Below are positions 23,946-34,934 of a DNA stretch of 49,483 nucleotides, in pieces. Below the pieces are notes generated by a model. It was not told the DNA's origin. It was given only the letters and a program-made list of their open reading frames with translations, and searched no databases. Position numbers and translations under genes: made by a program. Source of the DNA: Candidatus Pelagibacter ubique HIMB058 (GTDB lineage: Bacteria > Pseudomonadota > Alphaproteobacteria > Pelagibacterales > Pelagibacteraceae); contig ATTF01000007.1 of assembly GCA_000419545.1 (NCBI GenBank), positions 1 to 49,483 on the forward strand. The letters run 5' to 3'. The first letter of the stretch is position 1. Each line of letters opens with the position of its first letter.

Positions 23946-26900
23946 AAAAATTCTTGTGGTAGGTGCTGGGCCAATAATTATCGGTCAAGCATGTGAATTT
24001 GATTATTCAGGAACTCAAGCGTGCAAAGCATTAAGAGATGAAGGTTATAAAGTTATTTTAATAAATTCAAATCCGGCAACAATAATGACAGATCCTAATG
24101 TTGCAGATAAAACTTATATAGAGCCTATTACTTTAGAGATTTTAGAAAAAATTTTGATTAAAGAAAAACCTGATGCAATTTTACCAACTATGGGGGGTCA
24201 AACAGCTCTTAACCTAGCGATGGAAGCTGAGAAAAAAGGTGTGCTTAGAAAATATAAAATTGAACTTATAGGTGCAAACTCAAAAGCCATAGCTAATGCA
24301 GAAGATAGGAAAAAATTTAGAAAAAATATGATTGAGATTGGTTTAGATTTACCAAAATCACAAATAGTTAACAATCTTAATCAAGCATCTAAAGCATTTA
24401 AACAAATTGGACTGCCTGCAATCATTAGACCTGCTTTCACACTTGGTGGCCTTGGCGGAGGCATTGCTAAAAGCAAAAAAGAATATCAAAAAATTATTAA
24501 AAGCGGTTTACAAGAGTCTCCTGTATCTCAAGTTTTAGTTGAGGAGTGTCTAGAGGGCTGGAAAGAATTTGAAATGGAGGTAGTAAGAGATAAAAAAGAT
24601 AATTGTATAATTGTTTGTTCAATTGAGAATGTTGACCCAATGGGCATACACACTGGGGACTCTGTTACTGTTGCTCCAGCTTTAACTCTCACGGATAAAG
24701 AATATCAAGTCATGAGAAATGCATCGATTGCTTGTCTAAGAAAGATTGGGGTCGAAACTGGTGGCTCAAATGTTCAGTTCGCAATTAATCCAAAAAATGG
24801 AAGAATGGTTGTGATTGAAATGAATCCAAGAGTGTCAAGGTCTTCAGCTTTAGCATCTAAAGCTACTGGATTTCCGATAGCAAAAGTAGCAGCTAAATTG
24901 GCAGTTGGTTACACTTTAGATGAACTTAAAAATGAAATTACTAAAACAACCCCAGCTTCGTTTGAGCCTACGATAGATTATGTAGTAACTAAAATTCCAA
25001 GATTTACTTTTGAAAAGTTTTCATCTTCTAAAGCAGAATTAGGTACATCAATGAAGTCTGTGGGTGAAGCAATGTCAATTGGAAGAAATTTTAAAGAGTC
25101 TCTTCAAAAAGCTTTGATATCACTAGAAACAGGTTTTTCAGGATTGGATCAAATATTTAACTTTAAAATAAAGCAAATAGAGAAAAAACTTAAAGAAAAC
25201 ATACCTAATAAGATATTGTTAGTAGGAGAAGCGTTTAGAAAAAAAATAAATATTAGTAAAATTCATAAACTTTCAAAAATTGATCCTTGGTTTTTAAGTC
25301 AAATTAAAGAGATTATTGATGTTGAAAATGAAATAAAGAAAAAAGGATTACCAAAAAGTTTTAATAAATTTAACTTAATAAAATCAATTGGTTTTTCTGA
25401 TAAAAAACTATCAGAACTCACAAACATAAAAGAAAATATTATAAGAAATAGAAGAGAAGCTCTCAAAATTTTTCCAGTTTACAAAAAAGTTGACACTTGT
25501 GCTGCTGAATTTAAATCTTTCACGCCTTACATGTATTCTACATATCAAAGGAATTTTTCAATAAATAGTGAGTGTGAAGCAGAACCTTCAAATAGAAAAA
25601 AAATTATTATATTAGGTGGTGGACCTAATAGAATTGGTCAAGGTATTGAATTTGATTACTGCTGCTGCCAAGCAAGCTTTGCTTTAAAAGAAGCTGGATT
25701 TGAAACGATTATGGTTAATTGTAATCCCGAAACTGTTTCAACTGATTACGACACTAGCGACAGATTATATTTTGAGCCATTAAAAGAAGAATACGTCTTT
25801 AACATCATTAAAAAGGAAAAATCTAAAGGAAATCTTTTGGGGGTTATAGCTCAGTTCGGAGGCCAAACACCGATTAAATTAGCTAAATTTTTATATGAAA
25901 ATAAGCTACCAATTTTAGGAACTCAATACTCTTCAATAGATTTAGCAGAAGATAGAGATAGATTTAGAAATCTTCTTAAAAAATTAAAATTAAAACAAGC
26001 TGAAAGCGGAATAGCAAAAACTTTCTCTCAAGCAATTAAGATAGCTGATAAAATTGGACTTCCATTAATGGTAAGACCTTCTTATGTTTTAGGAGGAAGA
26101 GCGATGGAAATTGTACACGAGAGGAGTCAGCTCAAAAATTTTGTTCAAGAAGCTTTTAAAGCTGCAGAAAAAAATCCAATACTAATCGACAAATTTATTG
26201 ACCATGCAATGGAAATAGATGTTGACGCACTTTCAGATGGTAAAGATGTTTTTGTAGCAGGAATTATGCAGCATATCGAAGAAGCTGGTATTCATTCTGG
26301 AGACTCGGCTTGTAGTTTGCCACCAGTTTCAATCAAACCTTTTTTAATTAAAGAGATAGAAAATCAAACAAAAAAATTGGCATTAGCTTTAAAAGTAAAA
26401 GGTTTCATGAATATTCAATTTGCTATTAAAAATGATGAAATTTTTGTAATAGAAGTTAACCCAAGAGCTAGTAGAACGGTTCCATTCGTATCTAAAGCTA
26501 AAAGTATTCCTTTAGCTAAAATTGCATCAAGAGTGATGGCTGGTGAAAAACTTAGTAAATTCAATTTAAAGAGCAAAACTAAAAAAATGTTTGCTGTAAA
26601 AGAAGCAGTCTTCCCGTTTAATAAATTTCCTAATAGTGATTTATTGTTAGGACCAGAAATGAAATCAACTGGAGAAGTAATGGGTTTTGATAAAGATTTC
26701 GGAATGGCGTTTGCAAAAAGTCAAATTGCTGCTTCTAACTCACTGCCTACTGCAGGACTTGCATTTATCTCATTAAAAAATAGCCATAAGGACGAAGGTG
26801 TGGGGCTAGCTAAACAGTTAGTTAAATTGAACTTTCAGCTCTGTGGTACTGGCGGAACAGCCAAATATTTTAATAGCCATGGAATAAAGTGTAAAAAAAT

Positions 26901-27153
26901 TAACAAGGTTAACCAAGGATCTCCTCATATAGTGGACATTTTAAATACTAAAAAAATTGCATTAGTAATTAATACTGGTGGCGGTAATAGCGAGAAACAG
27001 TTAAATGATGCTAAAGCTTTAAGAAGAGCAACTTTAGTAAATAAAGTTCCATATTGTACAAATATGTCTACAGCTCAAGTTTGTATTGAAGGAATAAAAT
27101 CTCTTAAAAATAAAAAACTAACTGTGGCCTCTCTGCAGGAAATTAAAAGCTAG
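23923..27153 (+). CDS. carB: Carbamoyl-phosphate synthase, large subunit
   Basis: CarB makes carbamoyl phosphate from ammonia, bicarbonate and two ATP. The 1076-residue protein has two tandem ATP-grasp halves: [17 protein letters not shown] and [10 protein letters not shown] in the first, [17 protein letters not shown] and [10 protein letters not shown] in the second. It ends with an MGS-like allosteric domain from about residue 940 ([11 protein letters not shown]). The length is normal. The TAG stop shares a CTAG palindrome with the TAG stop of the oppositely oriented oxygenase gene. Confidence 0.97.
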   Translation: MPKRKDIKKILVVGAGPIIIGQACEFDYSGTQACKALRDEGYKVILINSNPATIMTDPNVADKTYIEPITLEILEKILIKEKPDAILPTMGGQTALNLAMEAEKKGVLRKYKIELIGANSKAIANAEDRKKFRKNMIEIGLDLPKSQIVNNLNQASKAFKQIGLPAIIRPAFTLGGLGGGIAKSKKEYQKIIKSGLQESPVSQVLVEECLEGWKEFEMEVVRDKKDNCIIVCSIENVDPMGIHTGDSVTVAPALTLTDKEYQVMRNASIACLRKIGVETGGSNVQFAINPKNGRMVVIEMNPRVSRSSALASKATGFPIAKVAAKLAVGYTLDELKNEITKTTPASFEPTIDYVVTKIPRFTFEKFSSSKAELGTSMKSVGEAMSIGRNFKESLQKALISLETGFSGLDQIFNFKIKQIEKKLKENIPNKILLVGEAFRKKINISKIHKLSKIDPWFLSQIKEIIDVENEIKKKGLPKSFNKFNLIKSIGFSDKKLSELTNIKENIIRNRREALKIFPVYKKVDTCAAEFKSFTPYMYSTYQRNFSINSECEAEPSNRKKIIILGGGPNRIGQGIEFDYCCCQASFALKEAGFETIMVNCNPETVSTDYDTSDRLYFEPLKEEYVFNIIKKEKSKGNLLGVIAQFGGQTPIKLAKFLYENKLPILGTQYSSIDLAEDRDRFRNLLKKLKLKQAESGIAKTFSQAIKIADKIGLPLMVRPSYVLGGRAMEIVHERSQLKNFVQEAFKAAEKNPILIDKFIDHAMEIDVDALSDGKDVFVAGIMQHIEEAGIHSGDSACSLPPVSIKPFLIKEIENQTKKLALALKVKGFMNIQFAIKNDEIFVIEVNPRASRTVPFVSKAKSIPLAKIASRVMAGEKLSKFNLKSKTKKMFAVKEAVFPFNKFPNSDLLLGPEMKSTGEVMGFDKDFGMAFAKSQIAASNSLPTAGLAFISLKNSHKDEGVGLAKQLVKLNFQLCGTGGTAKYFNSHGIKCKKINKVNQGSPHIVDILNTKKIALVINTGGGNSEKQLNDAKALRRATLVNKVPYCTNMSTAQVCIEGIKSLKNKKLTVASLQEIKS

Positions 27154-27812
27154 TAAACTTTCCAGTCTGTTGGAAATGTAACATAATTTACCTGAATACA
27201 TCTTCGTTCTTTTTTTATCTCTTTTTTTTCCATACCGTGCCAAGAGTCTGGACCGCTAGTAAAAAAGTATCCATAATTATGTTTATAAGGAACAGTTTTA
27301 ACAAGTTTTAAGTTCTTATCATAAAAGTCTGTTCCTAAATTCTCAGACTCATTGTGTAAATTAATAAAAATTATAGATGACATTAGTTTTTCTTTTATAT
27401 CGCAGTGTGGCTTAAGCCAAAATCCTTCACGATCACTAATTATTTCTAATCTTACGTATGAATTACTTAAATCTTTTTTAATTAATGATCCAATCTTATT
27501 ATAAACTTTTTCTGATCTTAATTCCTCAATTAGTTTTGTTAAATTTGGAAATTGATTTGAATTTTCTTTTGTAACGTAGCATCTTAATTTTTTTGCTTTT
27601 CCTCCATCTTTTATACCAGGTCTATAAGCGCCATCCCCACCATCAAGAGCTCTTGTTCCATCATATTTTAGATTTTCATTTCTTGGATCTGCTATCTCGG
27701 CATTACTTATTTCTTCGATCGTCTCTTTAGTCAGAGGTTCATTGATTTCAAAGTGTTGAAAAGGATCGTTAAAATTTTTTGTTTTTGTTTCTAGAGATTT
27801 AAATAATTCCAT
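27150..27812 (-). CDS. Putative 2-oxoglutarate/Fe(II)-dependent oxygenase
   Basis: The 220-residue protein is not one I can name. Its C-terminal half has the facial-triad pattern of the double-stranded beta-helix oxygenases: HxD in [11 protein letters not shown], a distal His about 57 residues later in [10 protein letters not shown], and an Arg 11-12 residues after that (ERRCIQVNY) suited to bind 2-oxoglutarate. The N-terminal part contains a Gly/Asp-rich segment ([13 protein letters not shown]). No signal peptide is visible. The start overlaps the ELM1-family gene by 14 bases, so the two are cotranscribed. The substrate is unknown. Confidence 0.72.
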   Translation of the reverse strand: MELFKSLETKTKNFNDPFQHFEINEPLTKETIEEISNAEIADPRNENLKYDGTRALDGGDGAYRPGIKDGGKAKKLRCYVTKENSNQFPNLTKLIEELRSEKVYNKIGSLIKKDLSNSYVRLEIISDREGFWLKPHCDIKEKLMSSIIFINLHNESENLGTDFYDKNLKLVKTVPYKHNYGYFFTSGPDSWHGMEKKEIKKERRCIQVNYVTFPTDWKVY

Positions 27813-28752
27813 TATGTTTCATTCTTGATTTTATTAATGGAGCAATTCTTATTACTTCATTTAAACTTTCGTAGCTCCAATTTTCAACTACATTATTCAA
27901 TTCTTTTGTTATACCTAAATTACTAAGCTGAGAATAGAATTTTTTGAACCTTGCGTTCCTTTTTTTTGATTTCATCATGGCTATATATACTGGTTTTCCA
28001 GTAACAGCAGCTTCTGAAATCATTGATGTAGAGTCGCAGGTAACAATTATGAAGTCTGCAATAGCAAGAGAAGAAAGATAAGCTTTTTTATCAACTGTTT
28101 TAACTACATGATGATTAGAGCTGAATGCATCATATGCTTTCTTGATAACTTCTTCTGGAGTTCTGTAAGAAGGAATAATTACCATTTTAAATTTATCTGG
28201 TGTGAATAATGTTTTAACTTTTGTGAAAAGTTTATGTAACTCTTGGTCTGAATAGTCATAATACTTATTCGGTCCTCCAATTATAAAGCTTACAATTTGC
28301 TTTTTCTTATCGGGATTTATGTCTAAATAATTTGAATTTTCTTTAATTTCTTTTTTTGTAAGATAATGAATTGCTCCTTTTGTATTAATTACGTTATCTC
28401 CTTTTATGTTATCATGCTCTGGGCTTATAATTAAATCAAAATGTTTGAATGAAACTTTTGGATCTTGAATGTGAATAGTAAATATCTCACTACCTAATCT
28501 TTTTTTTAAGGCTATCGAAGGGATGACGCTCTTTCTTCCGCAAGAAATAATTACTTTGCTGTCACAAATAAATTTTTCTTTTACCAAATTTTCAGAAATT
28601 GGGGAAAACTTTGGAGGTATATAATTCCAGAATGTTTTAAGTTTTATATTCTGATGTTTAAAATTTAGATTTAATGCTTTAGCCAATCCTTCAACCTGGC
28701 TGACCATACCGTGCATACCTTGTGTCAAAAGAATCGCTTTTAATTCTAACAT
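27799..28752 (-). CDS. ELM1-family protein (mitochondrial-fission ELM1-like, DUF1022)
   Basis: The 317-residue protein resembles the ELM1/DUF1022 family, shared by alphaproteobacteria and plants; plant ELM1 acts in mitochondrial fission. Visible segments are LTQGMHGMVSQVEGLAKAL, ISCGRKSVIPSIAL, HIQDPKVSFKHFDLIISPEHD, FIIGGPNKYY and the C-terminal FIIVTCDSTSMISEAAVTGKPVYI. The last segment looks like a GT-B-type nucleotide-sugar binding loop, so a glycosyltransferase-like fold is plausible. The bacterial function is not established. It overlaps the oxygenase gene by 14 bases and is divergent from trxB across only 26 bp. Confidence 0.8.
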   Translation of the reverse strand: MLELKAILLTQGMHGMVSQVEGLAKALNLNFKHQNIKLKTFWNYIPPKFSPISENLVKEKFICDSKVIISCGRKSVIPSIALKKRLGSEIFTIHIQDPKVSFKHFDLIISPEHDNIKGDNVINTKGAIHYLTKKEIKENSNYLDINPDKKKQIVSFIIGGPNKYYDYSDQELHKLFTKVKTLFTPDKFKMVIIPSYRTPEEVIKKAYDAFSSNHHVVKTVDKKAYLSSLAIADFIIVTCDSTSMISEAAVTGKPVYIAMMKSKKRNARFKKFYSQLSNLGITKELNNVVENWSYESLNEVIRIAPLIKSRMKHNGII

Positions 28753-28756
28753 TTGT

Positions 28757-28778
28757 TACTATATATAATCTTATCGTA
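28757..28778. promoter_or_regulatory. Compact bidirectional promoter between the ELM1-family gene and trxB
   Basis: A perfect TATAAT lies on the plus strand at 28764-28769, and ATG of trxB follows 9 bases later, so the predicted trxB leader is only about 3 bases. On the minus strand the same AT core reads TATATA/TATAGT just before the ELM1 ATG at 28752. Neither strand has a clear -35 hexamer. The overlap of two opposing -10 elements is seen directly; activity in both directions is inferred. Confidence 0.5.
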
Positions 28779-29729
28779 ATGAATAATAAAACACCTAAAC
28801 ATACAAAAGTGTTAATACTTGGATCGGGTCCTGCAGGTTATACAGCTGCAATTTATGCAGCTAGAGCTATGCTAAAACCTATATTAGTTTATGGATCTCA
28901 GCCTGGTGGTCAATTAACTACAACTACAGATGTGGAAAACTATCCAGGTTATTCAAAGGTGATTCAAGGGCCATGGCTTATGGAAGAGATGAAGGGCCAA
29001 GCAGAAGCAGTTGGCACAGAAATGATACAAGATCATATTAATAAAGTAGACCTATCCAAAAAACCTTTCGAAGCTGTAGGGGACAGCGGCCAAGTTTATA
29101 CTGCAGATAGTTTTATAATATCTACAGGTGCACAAGCTAGGTGGTTAAATTTAAAATCTGAGCAAGAATTTAGAGGCTTTGGAGTTTCAGCTTGTGCTAC
29201 ATGTGACGGTTTCTTTTTTAAAGATAAAGAGGTTGCTGTAGTTGGTGGCGGAAACGCTGCAGTAGAAGAAGCAATTTTCTTAACAAAGTTTGCATCAAAA
29301 GTTAAATTAATACACAGAAGAAATGAACTTAGAGCAGAAAAAATGCTTCAAGAAAAATTAAAAGCGAATAAAAAAATTGAAATTATTTGGGATAGTGTTG
29401 TTGACGAAGTATTAGGTGAAAGTGAACCTAAAGGTGTAACTGCAATCAAAATTAAAAACGTAAAAGATAATAAAATCTCAGAATTAAAAGTTCACGGTTT
29501 ATTCATCGCTATAGGACATGACCCAGCTACTTCTTTATTTAAAGATCAATTAAAGATGGATAAAGAGGGATATTTAATTACTAAGCCAGACTCAACTGAA
29601 ACAAATATACCTGGCGTCTTTGCTGCCGGTGATGTGAAAGATAAAATATTTAGACAAGCAGTAACAGCAGCTGGTATGGGTTGCATGTCTGCTTTAGAAG
29701 CTGAAAAGTATTTAGCTTCTAAAAATTAA
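28779..29729 (+). CDS. trxB: Thioredoxin-disulfide reductase
   Basis: TrxB is the FAD enzyme that uses NADPH to reduce thioredoxin in the cytoplasm. The protein has the FAD motif ILGSGPAGYTAAIYAARA, the redox-active CATC (residues 139-142), the NADPH motif VVGGGNAAVEEA and the C-terminal FAD segment GVFAAGDVKDK followed by RQAVTAAGMGC. The frame is open from an upstream ATG at 28722, but that start lies inside the divergent gene. The ATG at 28779, right after a TATAAT, gives the normal 316-residue protein. The stop shares a TTAA palindrome with the dctM stop. Confidence 0.96.
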   Translation: MNNKTPKHTKVLILGSGPAGYTAAIYAARAMLKPILVYGSQPGGQLTTTTDVENYPGYSKVIQGPWLMEEMKGQAEAVGTEMIQDHINKVDLSKKPFEAVGDSGQVYTADSFIISTGAQARWLNLKSEQEFRGFGVSACATCDGFFFKDKEVAVVGGGNAAVEEAIFLTKFASKVKLIHRRNELRAEKMLQEKLKANKKIEIIWDSVVDEVLGESEPKGVTAIKIKNVKDNKISELKVHGLFIAIGHDPATSLFKDQLKMDKEGYLITKPDSTETNIPGVFAAGDVKDKIFRQAVTAAGMGCMSALEAEKYLASKN

Positions 29730-31021
29730 GTTTTATAACCGAACATCTCTGGCAACCAAAGTATTATCTCTGGAAAAAATATCATTATTAATAGAGCTAT
29801 AATTAAGACGAATATAAACATCCAAATTTCAGAAATAATTTCTTTGAGTGAAATTCCAGTTACTGCATTTATTACAAATAATAATATTCCATATGGCGGT
29901 GTGATTAATCCAATCATAGAATTAACTACCACTAATACTCCAAAATGAATTAAATCTATTCCAAGTGCTTTACAAACTGGAATGAATAATGGAACAATTA
30001 CTAATATAATAGTTGTGGCATCTAAAAAACAGCCTAAAAGTAAAACTAGAATATTTATAAAAATTAGAAATGTAATTGTGCTTACATCTAAGCCTTGTAA
30101 AAAAGTTGTTAATGCGCCAGGAATATTTTCGCTAATAACAATATAGTTCAGGATAAATGCACCTCCGATTACAACTCCGACTGCTGCTGAAGATCGTGCA
30201 CTATCAACTAAAATTTCGTATAATGATTTAAAAGAGAGCGTTCTATAAAGTGCTCCAGTTAAAAATAAAGCGTACAAAGCAGCTATAGCTGCTGCTTCTG
30301 TTGGTGTTGTAACACCTCCGTAAATACCGAATAATAAAATTGCTGGCATCATTAAAGCTGGGAAAGCTCTAAAAGTTGTTTTTGGTAATTGTTTAATTGG
30401 AACTGGTTCCTCCGTAGCAAAATCTCTTTTATGAGAAATAATTGCGTTCATTATCATTAGGACCATTCCCATTATTAAACCTGGAACAATTCCGGCTAAA
30501 AACAAGTACCCAATCGAAGTGTCTGAAATTACCGAATATAAAACCATCGGAATTGAAGGGGGTATAATTGGTCCAATAGTTGCGGATGCTGCTGTTATAG
30601 CTGCAGCATAACCTCGGGTATAACGTCCATTTTTTGTCATCATACCAATTATTATTTTTCCAATACCTGCTGCGTCTGCTACAGCCGAACCTGACATTCC
30701 TGAAAAAATTAGTGAGGCAACTACATTTACATGCCCTAACCCGCCCTTGAATCTTCCAACAACTGCAGTGCAAAAACTTAATAATCTATCTGTAATTGTT
30801 CCTGCATTCATAATATTTGCTGCGGTAATAAATAAAGGAACTGCTAATAAAACAAACGATTTGTATAAACCTTGGAGTATCTTTTCACCTGCTAATGCCA
30901 CATCCATATCTCCAAAAGTAAAATACATAATGGATGCGGTTATTATTGAGTATCCGACTGGAGTACCAATTCCTGCAAGACCAAACAAAGTAAAAAGAAA
31001 AATGATTAATTCAAAACTCAT
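29726..31021 (-). CDS. dctM: TRAP transporter large membrane subunit (DctM)
   Basis: DctM is the ion-coupled transport subunit of a tripartite ATP-independent periplasmic transporter. The 431-residue protein is almost entirely hydrophobic with about 11-12 membrane segments. It carries the family signatures GMSGSAVADAAGIGKIII, AAITAASATIGPIIPPSIPM, GGVTTPTEAAAIAALYAL and the C-terminal GLITPPYGILLFVINAVTG. It is the last gene of dctP-dctQ-dctM, 5 bases after dctQ, and its TAA stop shares a TTAA with the convergent trxB. Confidence 0.95.
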   Translation of the reverse strand: MSFELIIFLFTLFGLAGIGTPVGYSIITASIMYFTFGDMDVALAGEKILQGLYKSFVLLAVPLFITAANIMNAGTITDRLLSFCTAVVGRFKGGLGHVNVVASLIFSGMSGSAVADAAGIGKIIIGMMTKNGRYTRGYAAAITAASATIGPIIPPSIPMVLYSVISDTSIGYLFLAGIVPGLIMGMVLMIMNAIISHKRDFATEEPVPIKQLPKTTFRAFPALMMPAILLFGIYGGVTTPTEAAAIAALYALFLTGALYRTLSFKSLYEILVDSARSSAAVGVVIGGAFILNYIVISENIPGALTTFLQGLDVSTITFLIFINILVLLLGCFLDATTIILVIVPLFIPVCKALGIDLIHFGVLVVVNSMIGLITPPYGILLFVINAVTGISLKEIISEIWMFIFVLIIALLIMIFFPEIILWLPEMFGYKT

Positions 31022-31026
31022 GAACT

Positions 31027-31566
31027 TTAGTATTTAATAATTGTTCTTAGTTTACTTTGATTTTGATCTGAATCTTCCGGGCCTTTTTGAATAATATTTT
31101 TTAATTTCCAGATATAATATCCAATTAAAGAAATCATAAATATCCCGTATATTGAAAAAATATAACTTAACTTTATTTTTTGGCCTGTAATTGGAAATTT
31201 TACTGTAGATGTCTTTCTCATTTTCATCCAATCGATGTAATCTAACGTAGGAATTAAAGCATAACCAAAAATTATAATTATTGCTAAGCATGAAACTATT
31301 TTCATTACAAACTTAGTTTTTTTAGAAGATCCGGAATATAATAAATTAAATCTGACATGGTCTTTTTCTCTTACTAAAAATGCACAACAGAAAAAAACTA
31401 TCCAAACCCAAAGAATTCTACAAAGTTCTAAAGTCCACCCAAAAGGTGAGTTAAGTACATATCTAGAAAAAATTTGAAGAAGAAACGTTATAAATAATGC
31501 CGCCAACAAAGTGGCGGCAATTATTTTTGCAATTCGATTAAATTGTTTTTGAAACAAACTAATCAA
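31027..31566 (-). CDS. dctQ: TRAP transporter small membrane subunit (DctQ)
   Basis: The 179-residue protein has four predicted membrane segments and the DctQ patterns SRYVLNSPFGWTLELCRILW and REKDHVRF. In the family this subunit forms a complex with DctM and helps dock the binding protein. It sits between dctP (10 bases upstream) and dctM (5 bases downstream), as expected. Sequence conservation in DctQ is low, so context carries much of the weight. Confidence 0.9.
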   Translation of the reverse strand: MISLFQKQFNRIAKIIAATLLAALFITFLLQIFSRYVLNSPFGWTLELCRILWVWIVFFCCAFLVREKDHVRFNLLYSGSSKKTKFVMKIVSCLAIIIIFGYALIPTLDYIDWMKMRKTSTVKFPITGQKIKLSYIFSIYGIFMISLIGYYIWKLKNIIQKGPEDSDQNQSKLRTIIKY

Positions 31567-31576
31567 AATTAATTAT

Positions 31577-32587
31577 TTAGTTTCCTAAAGAGTTTATTTT
31601 TTTCAATACTCCCTTAGGCCAGCTTTTAGCAAACTCACTTCCAACATATTGTTTTTGAACATGTTTTCTGAAAGCTGCTGAATCTGGTTCGTAGATCTCT
31701 AGTCCTTTAGATCTAACAAAGTCAGCTAAGCTGTTTTCTAATTGTAACTGTCTTAATCTTCCCCAAGATGCTGCGGCATCAGCTGCTTGCTGAACTCTCA
31801 TCTTTTGTTCACCAGATAGCTTATCCCAAGTTTTTTTTGAAAAAGCTATGTAGTTCAAGTCAACTAAGTGTGAAGTAAGAATAATTTGTTTTGTTACTTC
31901 ATAAAACTTTTTGTCAACTACTGTCGGAAGTGGATTATCTTGTCCATCAACAGCTCCTGTTTGAAGCGCAGTATAAACTTCATTAAATGCAAGCGGTGTA
32001 GGTGAAGCTCCTAAGGCTTTTCCTAAATATTGCCATGCATCTGTACCTGGCATTCTTAAATTTACTCCTTTAAGATCTGCAGGTGTTTTTACTGTCAATT
32101 CACTTTTAGGCTGTCTTAAGTTAACATGACGTTTTCCAAGATACATTACTGAAAGTAATTTTACACCTAATTCATCTTCAACTTTTTTCTTAAACGGATC
32201 CATTAATTCATTATTGAATACCTTTACTTGGTGCGCAGCATCCTGATGAACATATCCTGTTGCAAAAATTGAAAACTCTGGAAAGAATTGTGCTAATTCT
32301 TGCGCAGATGTAATTGACATTGTCAAATTACCTCTACTGATAGCATCAAGTTCTGTTCCTTGGTCAAACATTGTTGAGTTATATCCCACTTTTACATCAG
32401 CAAAGTCTGATATCATTGGAAACATAACTTCTCTAATCGCTACAGATCTAGCGTCTGTCTCAGATCCTGAAGTTGCCATAGTTAATTTTAGCTTAGAAGC
32501 TGAAAAACTTGGCGAAACCATAGATGCAACCAAAATCAATGCTGAAATGGATGTAACTAAAGTTTTTTTGATAATTTTATTGATCAT
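31577..32587 (-). CDS. dctP: TRAP transporter solute-binding protein (DctP)
   Basis: This periplasmic protein captures the substrate, normally an organic or sugar acid. A signal peptide spans about residues 1-30 (ending near PSFSA). The DctP signatures are GVNLRMPGTDAWQYLGKALG, with the Arg that usually salt-bridges the substrate carboxylate, TPLAFNEVYTALQTGAVDGQ, and FSKKTWDKLSGEQ. The frame is open further upstream to 32602, but GGAGAA five bases before the ATG at 32587 decides the start. The substrate is not determinable here; the neighbouring Gfo/Idh oxidoreductase hints at a sugar acid or polyol derivative. Confidence 0.93.
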   Translation of the reverse strand: MINKIIKKTLVTSISALILVASMVSPSFSASKLKLTMATSGSETDARSVAIREVMFPMISDFADVKVGYNSTMFDQGTELDAISRGNLTMSITSAQELAQFFPEFSIFATGYVHQDAAHQVKVFNNELMDPFKKKVEDELGVKLLSVMYLGKRHVNLRQPKSELTVKTPADLKGVNLRMPGTDAWQYLGKALGASPTPLAFNEVYTALQTGAVDGQDNPLPTVVDKKFYEVTKQIILTSHLVDLNYIAFSKKTWDKLSGEQKMRVQQAADAAASWGRLRQLQLENSLADFVRSKGLEIYEPDSAAFRKHVQKQYVGSEFAKSWPKGVLKKINSLGN

Positions 32588-32619
32588 ATTTTCTCCCATC
32601 ATTAAATTATTTTTTTTTA

Positions 32620-32648
32620 AATCTATTTTCTAATGGAATTTGAATCAA
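32620..32648 (-). promoter_or_regulatory. Probable dctPQM promoter
   Basis: On the minus strand TTGATT (32643-32648) and TAGATT (32620-32625) are exactly 17 bases apart, in the 65-bp gap between the oxidoreductase stop and dctP. A start near 32613 would give a leader of about 25 bases that carries the Shine-Dalgarno GGAGAA. The transporter can therefore be transcribed apart from the upstream gene. Confidence 0.5.
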
Positions 32649-32652
32649 CTTT

Positions 32653-33693
32653 TTATAAGTATTTAATAGTAACGTTTTTTTTATCTTTTTTTGATTTTTC
32701 TATAGCTTCTATGACTTGAAGGGATTTTAACCCTTCTTCTCCTGAAACTAATGGCTCAGTTTTATTCCTTATAACATCGCTAAAGTGTTTAATCTGATCA
32801 ACTAGTGGATCATTTAAATCATAGTTTAAAATTTTAGTACTAAATGAATTTATCCAGTCAGGAGCATGATCGTGACTCCATACCTTTAAATCTGGAATAG
32901 ATAAAGATCCCTCTGATCCGCCAATCAAATAGCAGTTTTGTTGTACGTGAGGAAAGTCTGAATTTTCCTTTGAATTCATTTCCCAGCTCCACGGAGAAAC
33001 TATACTATCTGATACTGACATTGTAGCAATCACGCCAGTATCAAACTGAAGTATTACAGATGCTAAATCCTCATTTTCATAACCTCTTATAGAAGGTGTG
33101 GTCATTGCTTGAACATTTTTTACCTCGCCACAAAAATATCTTAACAAATCAATGTCATGAATTAAATTTATTGAAATTGGGCCTGCACCTATTTTTTTTC
33201 TCCAAGGTGAATTATTAAAATAATTATCTGGCTTATAAAACCAACATAAGGTTGAGGCTGACCTTATTTTTCCAATAGCTCCTTTGTCTATAGCTTTTTT
33301 GGCAGACTTAATAATATTGTTGTGACGCCTATGATGTCCGACTAATATTTTTGTTGAATTTTTATTTGCTAAATCTAAGAGACTCAATGACTCTTTTGAT
33401 GAATTTGAGATTGGTTTTTCTATTAATACAGGAATTTTATTTTCAACAAAATTTTTTGCATGAGCAACATGTAATGGTGTTGGGGTTGCTATTATTGCTC
33501 CATCAACTTCTTCGGTTTTCAATAACTCACCGATTGATTTAAAATTTTTGCAATTTAAATTTATTTTGCTTAATAGCTGTTCATTGTTTTCAACAATGCC
33601 ACATAAATTTAAATCTTTATTGCTTTGAACAATACCTGCATGTTTCTTACCAACTAAACCAAAACCAACAACAGCTATCTTTAAAGTTCCCAT
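32653..33693 (-). CDS. Gfo/Idh/MocA family NAD(P)-dependent oxidoreductase
   Basis: The 346-residue protein has the N-terminal Rossmann motif AVVGFGLVGKKHAGIV, the conserved EKPIS with the catalytic Lys, GHHRRHNN and the C-terminal-domain pattern GPISINLIHDIDLLRYFCGE, where the HDxD-type His is typical of myo-inositol or glucose-fructose oxidoreductase relatives. These enzymes oxidise sugars, inositols or sugar acids. It lies just upstream of and in line with dctPQM, and 18 bases after the aminotransferase. A role in catabolism of the TRAP substrate is an inference from this proximity. Confidence 0.9.
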   Translation of the reverse strand: MGTLKIAVVGFGLVGKKHAGIVQSNKDLNLCGIVENNEQLLSKINLNCKNFKSIGELLKTEEVDGAIIATPTPLHVAHAKNFVENKIPVLIEKPISNSSKESLSLLDLANKNSTKILVGHHRRHNNIIKSAKKAIDKGAIGKIRSASTLCWFYKPDNYFNNSPWRKKIGAGPISINLIHDIDLLRYFCGEVKNVQAMTTPSIRGYENEDLASVILQFDTGVIATMSVSDSIVSPWSWEMNSKENSDFPHVQQNCYLIGGSEGSLSIPDLKVWSHDHAPDWINSFSTKILNYDLNDPLVDQIKHFSDVIRNKTEPLVSGEEGLKSLQVIEAIEKSKKDKKNVTIKYL

Positions 33694-33711
33694 GAAATTT
33701 TTATTTGTCTT

Positions 33712-34934
<1,223 letters not shown>

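Noticed and set aside
28722-28778. Upstream ATG of trxB adding 19 residues
   Set aside because: It would start inside the divergent ELM1-family gene, upstream of the TATAAT. The added residues are not like TrxB, which normally begins close to the FAD motif.
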